A DNA stretch of 64,000 bases from RUG11237 sp045126515 (lineage in GTDB: Bacteria > Bacillota > Clostridia > Lachnospirales > Lachnospiraceae), in NCBI GenBank assembly GCA_045126515.1, contig JBGVOM010000103.1, forward strand, positions 1-64,000. Direction: 5' to 3'. A model generated the notes under the pieces. That model did not search any database. It saw only the letters and a list, made by a program, of their open reading frames with translations, and was not told the origin of the DNA. Below are positions 17,416-26,043 of this stretch, piece after piece. The stretch's first letter is position 1, and every line of letters starts with the position of its first letter. The translations under genes were made by a program, and so were the position numbers.

Positions 17416-19110
17416 ATGGAAACAAAATATATTACTACAGATGTATTGATCATTGGTGGAGGAACTGCCGGATGTTTTGCCGCAATTACATTAGGAAAAC
17501 AAAAAGGTATACAAGTGGTTATAGCAGAAAAAGCAAACATTAAGCGCAGCGGCTGTCTGGCAGCAGGTGTTAATGCCATCAATGCATATATTACAGAAGG
17601 CAGGGTGCCACAGGACTATGTGGATTATGCCAAAAAGGATGCAGATGGAATTGTGAGGGAAGATTTACTGCTTTCTATGTCAGAACGGTTGAATCACGTA
17701 ACGGATGTTATGGAACAATTAGGGCTTGTGATTTTAAAGGATGAGAATGGCAAATATGTGACAAGAGGCAACCGAAATATTAAAATCAACGGAGAAAATA
17801 TTAAGCCGATTTTAGCTGATGCGGTGAAGAAACAGGAAAATGTAACGGTTATAAACCACATTAATATTACTGATTATATTGTGGAGAATAATCAGATTCA
17901 GGGAGCATATGGATTTGATGTAAACGAAGATATTTTTTATTCCATACGGGCCAAAGCAGTGATTTGTGCTACCGGAGGTGCTGCGGGTCTGTATCGCCCA
18001 AATAACCCGGGATTTTCCAGACATAAGATGTGGTATCCGCCATTTAATACCGGAGCCGGTTATGCCATGGGAATTTTAGCCGGAGCAGAAATGACTACTT
18101 TCGAAATGCGTTTCATTGCACTGCGGTGTAAAGATACCATTGCACCTACCGGAACCATTGCACAGGGAGTACCGGCAAAGCAGGTAAACAGTTTAGGCGA
18201 GGTGTATGAAGATAAATATGGACTGACTACTTCTCAGCGTGTGTATGGAACTGTGATGGAAAACAGGGCAGGCAGAGGTCCTTGTTATTTAAGAACGGAG
18301 CATATCAGTAAAGAACAGGAAATGGATTTGTACAAAGCATATTTAAATATGGCACCGAGCCAGACTTTAAAATGGTTAGAGTCGGGGAAAGGACCGTCAG
18401 AGCAAAACGTGGAAATTGAAGGAACTGAGCCATACATTGTGGGTGGTCATACAGCCAGTGGTTATTGGGTGGATAACAAACGTCAAACCACTATTAAGGG
18501 ATTGTATGCGGCAGGAGATGTGGCAGGCGGAGCACCACAGAAATATGTGACCGGTGCTTTGGCAGAGGGAGAAATTGCTGCTGAATCAGTGCTGGAATTT
18601 CTGGTAGATTCTGATTTCTGTGGTGTAGAAGAATTTACCGGAGAACAGAAACGAAATGCAGAAGCAAAGAAGCAGGAATATGAAAGTTATTTTGCTAATA
18701 AAGAAACTGTGATAGATACAGAACAATTAGAAGAAGCCATGCAGAAAATTATGGATGAGTATGCAGGTGGAATCAGCACAGATTATCAGTACAACGAAGA
18801 AAGATTAAAACTTGCTTTGGAGAAAATAGAAGCGTTAGAGCCGTTGACAGATAACTTATCGGCGAAAGATACAGATGATTTGCTTCATATCTATGAATTA
18901 AAAGAACGTCTGGTAGTATGTAAGGCTGTAATCGCACATCTGCGTGCAAGAAAGGAAACCAGATGGCACAGTTTTGCAGAGCATATGGATTATCCGGAAA
19001 AAACACCGGAATTTGAAAAATATGTAAATTCCAAAATGGTAGATGGAAAGATAAAGACATTTACCAGAGAACTGGTAAAAGGAGGTGCCGTATATGAGCA
19101 TACGAATTGA
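17416..19110 (+). CDS. aprA: Adenylylsulfate (APS) reductase subunit A
   Basis: 564-residue FAD enzyme that reduces APS to sulfite and AMP. The FAD-binding GGGTAGC is at 14-20; further family blocks are CATGGAAGLYRPNNPG and AAGDVAGGAPQKYV. I choose ATG 17416 because GGAAGGAG lies at 17403-17410; an in-frame ATG at 17401 has no ribosome site. It is shorter than the roughly 650-residue dissimilatory AprA of sulfate respirers, and no Qmo or Dsr genes are near. With CysDN and a sulfate importer beside it, an assimilatory role is the better reading. Confidence 0.9.
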   Translation: METKYITTDVLIIGGGTAGCFAAITLGKQKGIQVVIAEKANIKRSGCLAAGVNAINAYITEGRVPQDYVDYAKKDADGIVREDLLLSMSERLNHVTDVMEQLGLVILKDENGKYVTRGNRNIKINGENIKPILADAVKKQENVTVINHINITDYIVENNQIQGAYGFDVNEDIFYSIRAKAVICATGGAAGLYRPNNPGFSRHKMWYPPFNTGAGYAMGILAGAEMTTFEMRFIALRCKDTIAPTGTIAQGVPAKQVNSLGEVYEDKYGLTTSQRVYGTVMENRAGRGPCYLRTEHISKEQEMDLYKAYLNMAPSQTLKWLESGKGPSEQNVEIEGTEPYIVGGHTASGYWVDNKRQTTIKGLYAAGDVAGGAPQKYVTGALAEGEIAAESVLEFLVDSDFCGVEEFTGEQKRNAEAKKQEYESYFANKETVIDTEQLEEAMQKIMDEYAGGISTDYQYNEERLKLALEKIEALEPLTDNLSAKDTDDLLHIYELKERLVVCKAVIAHLRARKETRWHSFAEHMDYPEKTPEFEKYVNSKMVDGKIKTFTRELVKGGAVYEHTN

Positions 19111-19408
19111 CAGAGAAAAGTGTATAGGGTGTGGCTTATGTATGGAAGTTTGTCCGGGAAATCTGTTGAAAAAGGATTGCGATGGTAAGGCATGCATCAA
19201 ATGTCCGAAGGATTGCTGGGGTTGCACTTCCTGTATCAAGGAATGTCCAAGGAATGCCATTCAGTTTTACTTGGGAGCTGACATGGGAGGTCAGGGCGGT
19301 ATTTTAACGGTATTGGAAGAAAATGGCATCAGCCACTGGCAGATACAGTCACTGGAGGGGAACGTGCAGACCATTGATGTGAATAAAAAGGATGCCAACA
19401 AATATTAG
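19094..19408 (+). CDS. aprB: APS reductase subunit B (ferredoxin-like)
   Basis: 104-residue iron-sulfur subunit that carries electrons to the AprA flavin. First cluster ligands C10, C13, C16, C20; second group C29, C34, C37, C41, C44, C47, C51 supplies the second [4Fe-4S] with the extra loop typical of AprB (CIKCPKDCWGCTSC). Start ATG 19094 sits 8 bases after GGAGG (19081-19085) and overlaps the end of aprA by 17 bases, so the subunits are translationally coupled. The C-terminal tail is shorter than in dissimilatory AprB. Confidence 0.9.
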   Translation: MSIRIDREKCIGCGLCMEVCPGNLLKKDCDGKACIKCPKDCWGCTSCIKECPRNAIQFYLGADMGGQGGILTVLEENGISHWQIQSLEGNVQTIDVNKKDANKY

Positions 19409-19429
19409 TGTAAAATAGGAGGAAAAACA

Positions 19430-20329
19430 ATGGAAAAGTTAGACCATTTAGATGCCTTAGAGGCAGAAGCAATATATATCATCAGAGAAGTGGCAGCGGA
19501 ATGTGAGAATCCGGTAATGCTTTATTCTATAGGAAAGGACAGCTCTGTAATGCTTCATCTTGCAATGAAAGCATTTTATCCGGAAAAACCACCATTTCCG
19601 TTCTTACATGTTGATACCACATGGAAATTTAAAGAGATGATTGAGTTTAGGGATAAAATCGCAAAAAAACTTGGAATTGAGATGCTGGTGTACACAAATG
19701 AGGAAGGGGTAAAGCAGGGTATCAATCCATTTGAACACGGTTCTGCTTATACGGATATTATGAAAACACAGGCATTGAAGCAGGCACTTACAAAATACGG
19801 ATTTACTGCTGCTTTTGGTGGTGGACGTCGTGATGAAGAAAAATCCCGTGCAAAAGAGAGAATTTTCTCTTTCCGTAATGAAAATCAGGCCTGGGACCCG
19901 AAAAACCAGCGTCCAGAAATGTGGAAATTGTTTAACACGAAAATTAATAAAGGCGAGAGCATGCGAGTGTTTCCAATCTCTAACTGGACAGAAAAAGATA
20001 TCTGGCAGTATATCAAGAGAGAAAATATTGATATTGTACCGTTATATTTTGCAAAAGAAAGACCGGTAATCTATCGGGATGGAAATATTATTATGGTAGA
20101 TGATGACAGATTGAAGCTGCGAGAGGGCGAGAAAATTGAGAATAAAAAAGTTCGTTTCCGTACCCTTGGATGCTATCCGTTAACCGGAGGTATCGAGTCA
20201 GAAGCAGATACCTTAGATGAAATTATTGAAGAAACCTTAAGCGCCGTATCTTCCGAGCGAACCAGCAGAGTCATTGATCAGGAAGCAGCAGGAAGCATGG
20301 AAAGAAGAAAAAGGGAGGGTTATTTCTAA
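19430..20329 (+). CDS. cysD: Sulfate adenylyltransferase subunit 2 (CysD)
   Basis: 299-residue catalytic subunit of ATP sulfurylase, an N-type ATP pyrophosphatase that makes APS from sulfate and ATP. The PP-loop YSIGKDSSVMLHL is near 31-43; the family block GGGRRDEEKSRAKERIFSFR region follows at about 130-148. The C-terminal segment with TLGCYPLTGG is also characteristic. AGGAGG precedes ATG 19430. It ends one base before the CysN start, and the two subunits form a heterodimer. Confidence 0.96.
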   Translation: MEKLDHLDALEAEAIYIIREVAAECENPVMLYSIGKDSSVMLHLAMKAFYPEKPPFPFLHVDTTWKFKEMIEFRDKIAKKLGIEMLVYTNEEGVKQGINPFEHGSAYTDIMKTQALKQALTKYGFTAAFGGGRRDEEKSRAKERIFSFRNENQAWDPKNQRPEMWKLFNTKINKGESMRVFPISNWTEKDIWQYIKRENIDIVPLYFAKERPVIYRDGNIIMVDDDRLKLREGEKIENKKVRFRTLGCYPLTGGIESEADTLDEIIEETLSAVSSERTSRVIDQEAAGSMERRKREGYF

Positions 20330-20330
20330 G

Positions 20331-21974
20331 ATGAAAGGATTATTGAAATTTATCACATGCGGAAGTGTAGATGATGGAAAGTCTACCTTAATTGGACATA
20401 TTTTATACGATTCCAAACTTTTATATGCAGACCAGAAAAAAGCATTGGAACTGGATTCTAAAGTGGGAAGTCGTGAAGGAAAGATTGACTACTCTCTTTT
20501 GTTGGACGGACTGATGGCAGAAAGAGAGCAGGGAATTACTATTGACGTGGCATACCGTTATTTTACTACAGATAATCGAAGCTTCATTGTGGCAGATACA
20601 CCGGGGCATGAAGAATACACCAGAAACATGGCGGTTGGGGCTTCCTTTGCTGACTTGGCAGTTATTTTGGTAGATGCAAAACAGGGAGTGTTAGTGCAGA
20701 CAAAACGTCATGCGAGAATCTGCTCTCTCATGGGAATTCGAAACTTTGTGTTTGCTGTAAATAAGATGGATTTGGTAAATTACAGTGAAGAAGTATTTAA
20801 GAAAATAGAAGCTCAGATTGGAGAACTGACAGCAGAACTTTCCTTAGGAAATGTAGTGATTATTCCGTTATCTGCCACAGAGGGAGATAATGTGACGAAA
20901 AAATCAGAGAATATCCCGTGGTATCATGGCGAAGCTTTACTGCCTTATTTAGAGCAGGTGGACGTGGCGGAAATTCAGGAAGAAAAAGGATTTTACCTTC
21001 CGGTACAGAGAGTATGCCGTCCAAATCATGAATTCCGTGGATTCCAGGGACAGATTGAGGCAGGAAGTATTTCTGTGGGTGATGAAATTACCACATTGCC
21101 AAGCAACGAAAAAGCACATGTAAAAAGTATTCACGTTGGTGACAAAAAGGTGGAAAGTGCAGGAAAAGGCCGCCCGGTTACCATTCAGTTAGACAGAGAA
21201 GTAGACGTTTCCAGAGGATGTGTATTAACTAATGGCTCCGATATAAAAATTGGTTCGTCCATTATCACAACATTACTTTGGATGGATGATGCATCACTGG
21301 AAAATGGAAAAAATTATTTTGTAAAACTGGGGTCTAAGCTGATTCCTGGTGTAGTAACGGAAATTTTACATTCCATTGATGTTAATTCAGGAGAAGAAAA
21401 AACGGCGGATCATTTAAATAAAAATGAAATTGCAGTGGCGAAAGTAACTTTTGCAGAACCAATAGTGGTGGATGAATTTAAAAAGCATAAAACCTTAGGA
21501 GAATTAATCCTCATTGACCGTGTCAGCAATATGACATCTGCCTGCGGTGTAGTGACCGAGGTAGTGGAGGAAAGCAAAGGTACAGAGAATAGTACCGTGG
21601 ATGTCAACGTGAGAGCTGCACTGAAAGGTCAGTTACCTGTAGCAGTGGAATTCCCGGTGGAAACCGACGATGTTACCGTGGCACTGATTGAAAAGGTGGA
21701 AAAAATCTTAAGTAACGAAGGAAGACATACATATCTATTTGCACCGGAGCAGGAAAAGAATGAGGTGACTGCACAGGTAGTTAAGCATTTACTGGCAGCT
21801 GGAGTTATTGTGCTGCTTGCAGGTAAAGCAGAAGACCTTGGACTCCTTTCAAAAGAAGTGATTTCCTATCAGGAATGGAAAGCAGCAGGTGAACAGGCAG
21901 AAGAAATAGCTGAGTATATTAAGAAAAAGACCGCATACTCTATTCAGGAGGCTAAAGACCGGGATTATATCTAG
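20331..21974 (+). CDS. cysN: Sulfate adenylyltransferase subunit 1 (CysN) with vestigial CysC-like tail
   Basis: 547-residue GTPase subunit of ATP sulfurylase. G1 GSVDDGKST at 11-19, DTPGHEEY and NKMD follow in order. I use ATG 20331, directly after the cysD stop with AGGGAGGG upstream; the longer frame inside cysD has no support. From about residue 415 the tail aligns by eye with the APS-kinase half of CysN-CysC fusions: RAALKGQ, then VEKILSNEGRHTYLF in the place of the CysC helix after the P-loop, then LLAAGVIVLL. The P-loop GxxGxGKS itself is replaced by FPVETDDVT, and the DGD segment is missing, so the tail cannot be an active kinase. Confidence 0.93.
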   Translation: MKGLLKFITCGSVDDGKSTLIGHILYDSKLLYADQKKALELDSKVGSREGKIDYSLLLDGLMAEREQGITIDVAYRYFTTDNRSFIVADTPGHEEYTRNMAVGASFADLAVILVDAKQGVLVQTKRHARICSLMGIRNFVFAVNKMDLVNYSEEVFKKIEAQIGELTAELSLGNVVIIPLSATEGDNVTKKSENIPWYHGEALLPYLEQVDVAEIQEEKGFYLPVQRVCRPNHEFRGFQGQIEAGSISVGDEITTLPSNEKAHVKSIHVGDKKVESAGKGRPVTIQLDREVDVSRGCVLTNGSDIKIGSSIITTLLWMDDASLENGKNYFVKLGSKLIPGVVTEILHSIDVNSGEEKTADHLNKNEIAVAKVTFAEPIVVDEFKKHKTLGELILIDRVSNMTSACGVVTEVVEESKGTENSTVDVNVRAALKGQLPVAVEFPVETDDVTVALIEKVEKILSNEGRHTYLFAPEQEKNEVTAQVVKHLLAAGVIVLLAGKAEDLGLLSKEVISYQEWKAAGEQAEEIAEYIKKKTAYSIQEAKDRDYI

Positions 21975-21996
21975 TAATTCAAAACAAAACCCACAA

Positions 21997-22031
21997 TTCC
22001 TATTGACATGATAGGAAATAGAGGGTATAAT
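21997..22031 (+). promoter_or_regulatory. cysK promoter with cys operator over the -35 box
   Basis: -35 TTGACA (22003-22008), 17-bp spacer, perfect -10 TATAAT (22026-22031). The -35 is embedded in a perfect inverted repeat TTCCTAT-N7-ATAGGAA (21997-22017), the best example of the motif shared with the sulfate operon and metY promoters. A protein bound here would exclude polymerase, so repression is the likely mode. Confidence 0.8.
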
Positions 22032-22083
22032 AAGCTTAACATAAGGAAAATAATAAAAACGAGTAAACAAGGAGGAACAGAAA

Positions 22084-23016
22084 ATGGCCAACATTTACAA
22101 GGGAACTATTGGGTTAATCGGAAATACTCCATTAGTGGAGGTGGAGAACATTGAAAAGGAAGAAGGGTTACAGGCAAGAATTTTGGTAAAACTGGAATAT
22201 TTTAATCCGGCAGGAAGCGTAAAAGACAGAATTGCCAAGGCAATGCTAGAAGATGCAGAAAGCAAAGGGTTATTAAATAAGGATTCAGTGATTATTGAGC
22301 CAACTTCCGGTAACACAGGAATTGGTCTGGCTGCAGTGGCAGCAGCAAAGGGGTATCGTGTGATTTTAACAATGCCGGAAACCATGAGTGTTGAAAGAAG
22401 AAATATTTTAAAAGCATATGGTGCAGAAGTGGTCTTAACAGAAGGAGATAAAGGAATGAAAGGTGCCATTGCCAAGGCAGAGGAACTGGCTAAGGAACTT
22501 CCAAACAGCTATATTCCGGGACAGTTTGATAATCCGGCAAATCCGGAGATTCATAAAAAGACTACAGGTCCGGAAATTTGGAAAGATACCGATGGAGAAG
22601 TTGACTTCTTTGTGGCAGGTGTAGGTACCGGTGGAACCATTACAGGAACTGGAGAATATTTAAAAGAGCAGAATCCAAATGTAAAAGTAGTTGCAGTGGA
22701 ACCGGCATCTTCACCAGTGTTATCAGAAGGAAAAGCAGGTCCACATAAAATTCAGGGTATTGGCGCTGGCTTTGTGCCGGCAACTTTAAATACTAAAGTG
22801 TATGACGAAGTATTTAAAGTAGAAAATGAAGACGCATTTGCAACAGGAAAACTTCTGGCAAAGAAGGAAGGCGTTTTAGTGGGAATTTCTTCCGGCGCAG
22901 CATTATATGCAGCAATTCAGATTGCAAAACGTCCAGAAAATAAAGGAAAGACTATCGTAGCACTGCTTCCGGATACAGGTGACCGTTACTATTCCACACC
23001 ATTATTTACAGAGTAA
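22084..23016 (+). CDS. cysK: Cysteine synthase A (O-acetylserine sulfhydrylase)
   Basis: 310-residue PLP enzyme making cysteine from O-acetylserine and sulfide. The PLP lysine is K47 in NPAGSVKDRI; the substrate loop EPTSGNTGIG is near 74-83 and the phosphate loop GTGGTITG near 180. Full family length. AGGAGG lies 7 bases before ATG. It has its own promoter within the sulfur regulon and is followed directly by two regulator genes. In Bacillus, CysK also acts as co-repressor with the Rrf2 protein CymR; the same partnership is possible here but not shown. Confidence 0.97.
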   Translation: MANIYKGTIGLIGNTPLVEVENIEKEEGLQARILVKLEYFNPAGSVKDRIAKAMLEDAESKGLLNKDSVIIEPTSGNTGIGLAAVAAAKGYRVILTMPETMSVERRNILKAYGAEVVLTEGDKGMKGAIAKAEELAKELPNSYIPGQFDNPANPEIHKKTTGPEIWKDTDGEVDFFVAGVGTGGTITGTGEYLKEQNPNVKVVAVEPASSPVLSEGKAGPHKIQGIGAGFVPATLNTKVYDEVFKVENEDAFATGKLLAKKEGVLVGISSGAALYAAIQIAKRPENKGKTIVALLPDTGDRYYSTPLFTE

Positions 23017-23020
23017 TGCC

Positions 23021-23929
23021 ATGACATTGACACAGTTGCGTTATGTAATTACAGTAGCTGATACGAAATCCATGAATGAAGCAGCCAAGCAGTTATTTAT
23101 TACTCAGCCAAGTCTTTCTTCTTCCATTAAAGAATTGGAAAAAGAAATTGATGTGGAACTTTTTTTACGAACCAATAAAGGGGTTCAGATTACAGCAGAG
23201 GGAAAAGAATTTTTAGGCTATGCAAGGCAGGTTGTGGAACAGTATCAGCTGCTGGAAGACAGATATGTAAATAAGAAAAATACCAAACAAAAATTTAGTG
23301 TTTCGCTGCAGCATTATACCTTTGCAGTAAAAGCATTTGTGGAGATGGTAAAACAGTTTGGCATGGAAGAGTACGAATTTGCCATCAATGAGACAAAAAC
23401 ATACGAAGTGATAGAGGATGTAAAAAATTTCAAAAGTGAGCTTGGAATTATTTATCTGAATGAATTTAACAGCAGAGTCATTACTAAAATTTTGAGCGAA
23501 AATGGGTTGGAATTTAAAGAATTGTTTCCATGTGAAACGTATGCATATATGTGGAAGGGAAATCCTTTGGCAGGGGAACGGAGCATTACCATGGAACAGT
23601 TAAAAGAATATCCATGCCTTTCCTTTGAGCAGGGAGACAATAATTCCTTCTATTTTGCAGAAGAAGTTTTAAGCACATATGAATATAAACAGATTATTAA
23701 GGCAAATGACAGGGCAACCATGCTGAATTTGATGGTAGGGTTAAATGGTTACACACTTTGTTCCGGTATTATCTGTGAGGAATTAAACGGCGGTGAATAT
23801 TGTGCCATACCATTAGAATCCGATGAAGTAATGCGAATTGGTTATATCATGCGTAAAGGCATGGCGTTAAGCCCGCTGGCAGTAAAATATTTAGAAGAAA
23901 TTCAGAAAGTAAGGGGGATACAGGCATGA
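23021..23929 (+). CDS. LysR-family transcriptional regulator of sulfur genes
   Basis: 302-residue LysR-type regulator: an N-terminal winged helix-turn-helix (TLTQLRYVITVADTKSMNEA) followed by a periplasmic-binding-like effector domain. The annotated start is ATG 23021, four bases after the cysK stop; an upstream GTG inside cysK is less likely. Position between cysK and an Rrf2 gene suggests a CysL/CysB/CbL-like role, with O-acetylserine or N-acetylserine as a plausible effector. That role is inferred from neighbours only. Confidence 0.85.
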   Translation: MTLTQLRYVITVADTKSMNEAAKQLFITQPSLSSSIKELEKEIDVELFLRTNKGVQITAEGKEFLGYARQVVEQYQLLEDRYVNKKNTKQKFSVSLQHYTFAVKAFVEMVKQFGMEEYEFAINETKTYEVIEDVKNFKSELGIIYLNEFNSRVITKILSENGLEFKELFPCETYAYMWKGNPLAGERSITMEQLKEYPCLSFEQGDNNSFYFAEEVLSTYEYKQIIKANDRATMLNLMVGLNGYTLCSGIICEELNGGEYCAIPLESDEVMRIGYIMRKGMALSPLAVKYLEEIQKVRGIQA

Positions 23930-24360
23930 AAATCTCAACAAAAGGTAGGTATGCCCTAAGACTCATGGTGGATTTGGCAATGAATAATACGGGAGAAATG
24001 GTACGCATTAAAGATATTGCTGAGAGGCAGCATATATCTGAAAAATATCTGGAACAGATTATTTCCGTATTAAAAAGAGCAGGATATGTAAGAAGTCTTA
24101 GAGGCTCCCAGGGTGGCTATCAGCTGGCAAAAGAGCCAAAGGATTATACTGTTGGAATGATTTTAAGACTGACAGAAGGCAGTATGGCAGTGGTATCTTG
24201 TCTTGAAGGAGAAGAGAACCAGTGTGAGCGTGCCGGCAGTTGTGTAAGCCTTAGACTTTGGACCATGATTGACAACGCAGTCAACGATGTCATTGACCAT
24301 GTTACGCTTCAAAATTTGGTGGAGTGGGAATTGGAGAATGTGAATAATTATATGATTTAG
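23926..24360 (+). CDS. Rrf2-family regulator, CymR/IscR-like
   Basis: 144-residue Rrf2 winged-helix repressor beginning MKISTKGRYALRLMVDLA. ATG 23926 overlaps the LysR stop by four bases. The recognition region (SEKYLEQIISVLKRAGYV) and the SQGGYQLA wing are standard. It carries C92, C100 and C106 (C-X7-C-X5-C), the place where IscR-type members hold an Fe-S cluster; Bacillus CymR lacks these. Its location next to cysK, and the shared inverted operator at three promoters nearby, make it the best candidate sulfur-assimilation repressor, perhaps sensing Fe-S status as well. Confidence 0.88.
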   Translation: MKISTKGRYALRLMVDLAMNNTGEMVRIKDIAERQHISEKYLEQIISVLKRAGYVRSLRGSQGGYQLAKEPKDYTVGMILRLTEGSMAVVSCLEGEENQCERAGSCVSLRLWTMIDNAVNDVIDHVTLQNLVEWELENVNNYMI

Positions 24361-24383
24361 AAAAGATTCGACATATCAGTATC

Positions 24384-24502
24384 AGATTTGCTGAATGGCG
24401 GAACGCTCAAAAGTGGGACATATTCTTCCTTGGAAGGCAAGGGTACATTAAATTGCCTTCAGGGAAGAATATGACCCACTTTTGAGTTGTGCTATTCAAT
24501 CT
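24384..24502 (+). repeat. Long palindrome of a second sequence family
   Basis: Arms 24406-24439 and 24454-24486 pair almost perfectly (CTCAAAAGTGGG, CATATTCTTCC, GGAAGGCA, each with its complement) around a 14-base loop. Short outer pairings TGAAT/ATTCA (24392-24396 with 24494-24498) and AGAT/ATCT extend it. It lies just after the rrf2 stop and before the metY promoter. It lacks GCCCATAATA, so it is not the same family as copies A-C, but has the same ladder-like design. The 311-bp interval holds only this element and the metY control region. Confidence 0.75.
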
Positions 24503-24564
24503 TCGGTGTTGACCCTGACTTTTTGTGTTTGCTATAGTCAAAACCTATAACAAGTAATATACAT

Positions 24565-24621
24565 TTCATATTAGACAACTAGGAAATACCGTGGTATTAT
24601 ATCCTTGTAAACAGATAGGAA
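24565..24621 (+). promoter_or_regulatory. metY promoter with two cys operators
   Basis: -35 TAGACA (24572-24577), 17-bp spacer, -10 TATTAT (24595-24600). One operator copy TTCATAT-N7-CTAGGAA covers the -35 (24565-24585), and a second ATCCTTG-N7-ATAGGAA starts right after the -10 (24601-24621). Same 7-7-7 geometry as at sbp and cysK. No SAM or T-box riboswitch is recognisable in the leader. Confidence 0.7.
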
Positions 24622-24671
24622 ATACATGAATTAAAAAATAAAAAGATAAAAGAAGAAGGAGAATAAAAATT

Positions 24672-25979
24672 ATGAGTAAAAAAACAAGAGCAGAAAGAAA
24701 TTTAAAATTTGAAACTTTACAGTTACACGTTGGACAGGAACAGCCGGATCCGGTGACCGATGCCAGAGCAGTACCAATCTATCAGACATCATCATATGTT
24801 TTTAGAAACAGCGAGCACGCTGCAGCAAGATTTGGTTTAAGCGATGCAGGTAACATTTACGGAAGACTTACAAATCCAACAGAAGATGTATTTGAAAAGA
24901 GAATTGCAGCCTTAGAAGGCGGTGTGGCAGCTTTAGCAGTGGCTTCCGGCGCAGCAGCAATTTCTTACACGATTCAGAATCTGGCACAGAATGGTGATCA
25001 TATTGTGGCAGCAAAGAATATTTACGGTGGAACTTTTAATTTATTATTACATACACTTCCACAGTATGGAATTAACACCACATTCGTAGATATCTTCAAT
25101 GAAGAAGAAGTAAAGGCAGCTATTAAAGATAACACAAAGGCAATCTTTATTGAAACATTGGGAAATCCAAATTCGGATGTGGTTGATATTGAAAGTATTG
25201 CAAATATTGCACATGCACACAAGATTCCTTTAGTAGTTGATTCGACTTTTGCTACACCATACTTAGTAAGACCGATTGAATACGGTGCAGACATTGTTGT
25301 TCATTCTGCTACAAAATTTATCGGAGGTCACGGAACTACAATCGGTGGTGTTATCATTGACAGCGGTAAATTTGACTGGGAAGCATCCGGAAAGTTCCCA
25401 TCACTTACAGAGCCAAACCCAAGCTATCATGGAATCAGCTTTACAAAGGCAGTAGGACCGGCAGCATTTGTTACTAAGATTCGTGCAATTTTACTGCGTG
25501 ATACAGGTGCAACACTTTCTCCATTCCATGCATTTTTCTTCTTACAGGGCTTAGAAACCTTGTCCTTACGTGTAGAACGTCATGTGGAAAATGCATTGAA
25601 GGTAGTACAGTACTTAAATAACCATCCACAGGTGGAAAAGGTAAACCATCCGTCTGTGTCAGATGATCCAAAGCAGCAGGCACTTTATAAGAAATATTTC
25701 CCAAATGGAGGAGGTTCTATCTTTACCTTTGAAATCAAGGGTGATGCACAGAAAGCAAAAGATTTTATTGATAACTTAGAGTTGTTTTCACTGCTTGCAA
25801 ATGTTGCGGATGTGAAGTCTTTAGTAATCCATCCGGCAACTACCACACACAGCCAGAGTACAGAAGAAGAACTGGCTGAGCAGGGAATTAAACCAAATAC
25901 AATCCGTCTTTCCATCGGAACAGAAAATATCGACGACATTATCGAAGATTTAGAGGAAGCATTTAAGGCAGTACAGTAA
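24672..25979 (+). CDS. metY: O-acetylhomoserine sulfhydrylase (MetY)
   Basis: 435-residue PLP enzyme of the Cys/Met metabolism family that makes homocysteine from O-acetylhomoserine and sulfide. The PLP lysine is K215 in HSATKFIGGHG. The N-terminus FETLQLHVGQEQPDP and the long insertion around FPSLTEPNPSYHG mark the aminocarboxypropyltransferase branch rather than cystathionine synthase or lyase. Full length (about 430). It has its own promoter with sulfur-regulon operators and so works in parallel with CysK to fix sulfide. Confidence 0.93.
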   Translation: MSKKTRAERNLKFETLQLHVGQEQPDPVTDARAVPIYQTSSYVFRNSEHAAARFGLSDAGNIYGRLTNPTEDVFEKRIAALEGGVAALAVASGAAAISYTIQNLAQNGDHIVAAKNIYGGTFNLLLHTLPQYGINTTFVDIFNEEEVKAAIKDNTKAIFIETLGNPNSDVVDIESIANIAHAHKIPLVVDSTFATPYLVRPIEYGADIVVHSATKFIGGHGTTIGGVIIDSGKFDWEASGKFPSLTEPNPSYHGISFTKAVGPAAFVTKIRAILLRDTGATLSPFHAFFFLQGLETLSLRVERHVENALKVVQYLNNHPQVEKVNHPSVSDDPKQQALYKKYFPNGGGSIFTFEIKGDAQKAKDFIDNLELFSLLANVADVKSLVIHPATTTHSQSTEEELAEQGIKPNTIRLSIGTENIDDIIEDLEEAFKAVQ

Positions 25980-25989
25980 TAATAAAAGT

Positions 25990-26013
25990 GGTGGGGCATT
26001 TGCCTCACCATTT
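25990..26013 (+). terminator. Terminator after metY
   Basis: GGTGGGGCA pairs with TGCCTCACC (one mismatch), followed by ATTTCT. The T-tract is short, so termination may be partial. Confidence 0.55.
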
Positions 26014-26043
26014 CTAGACTATATATTATAAGGAAGTGAAAGA

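Noticed and set aside
17416..19408. Dissimilatory sulfate respiration
   Set aside because: No Dsr or Qmo genes, subunits are short, and the context is import plus assimilation.
24361..24671. SAM (S-box) or T-box riboswitch before metY
   Set aside because: The leader lacks conserved S-box or T-box sequences; the strong hairpin lies upstream of the promoter.
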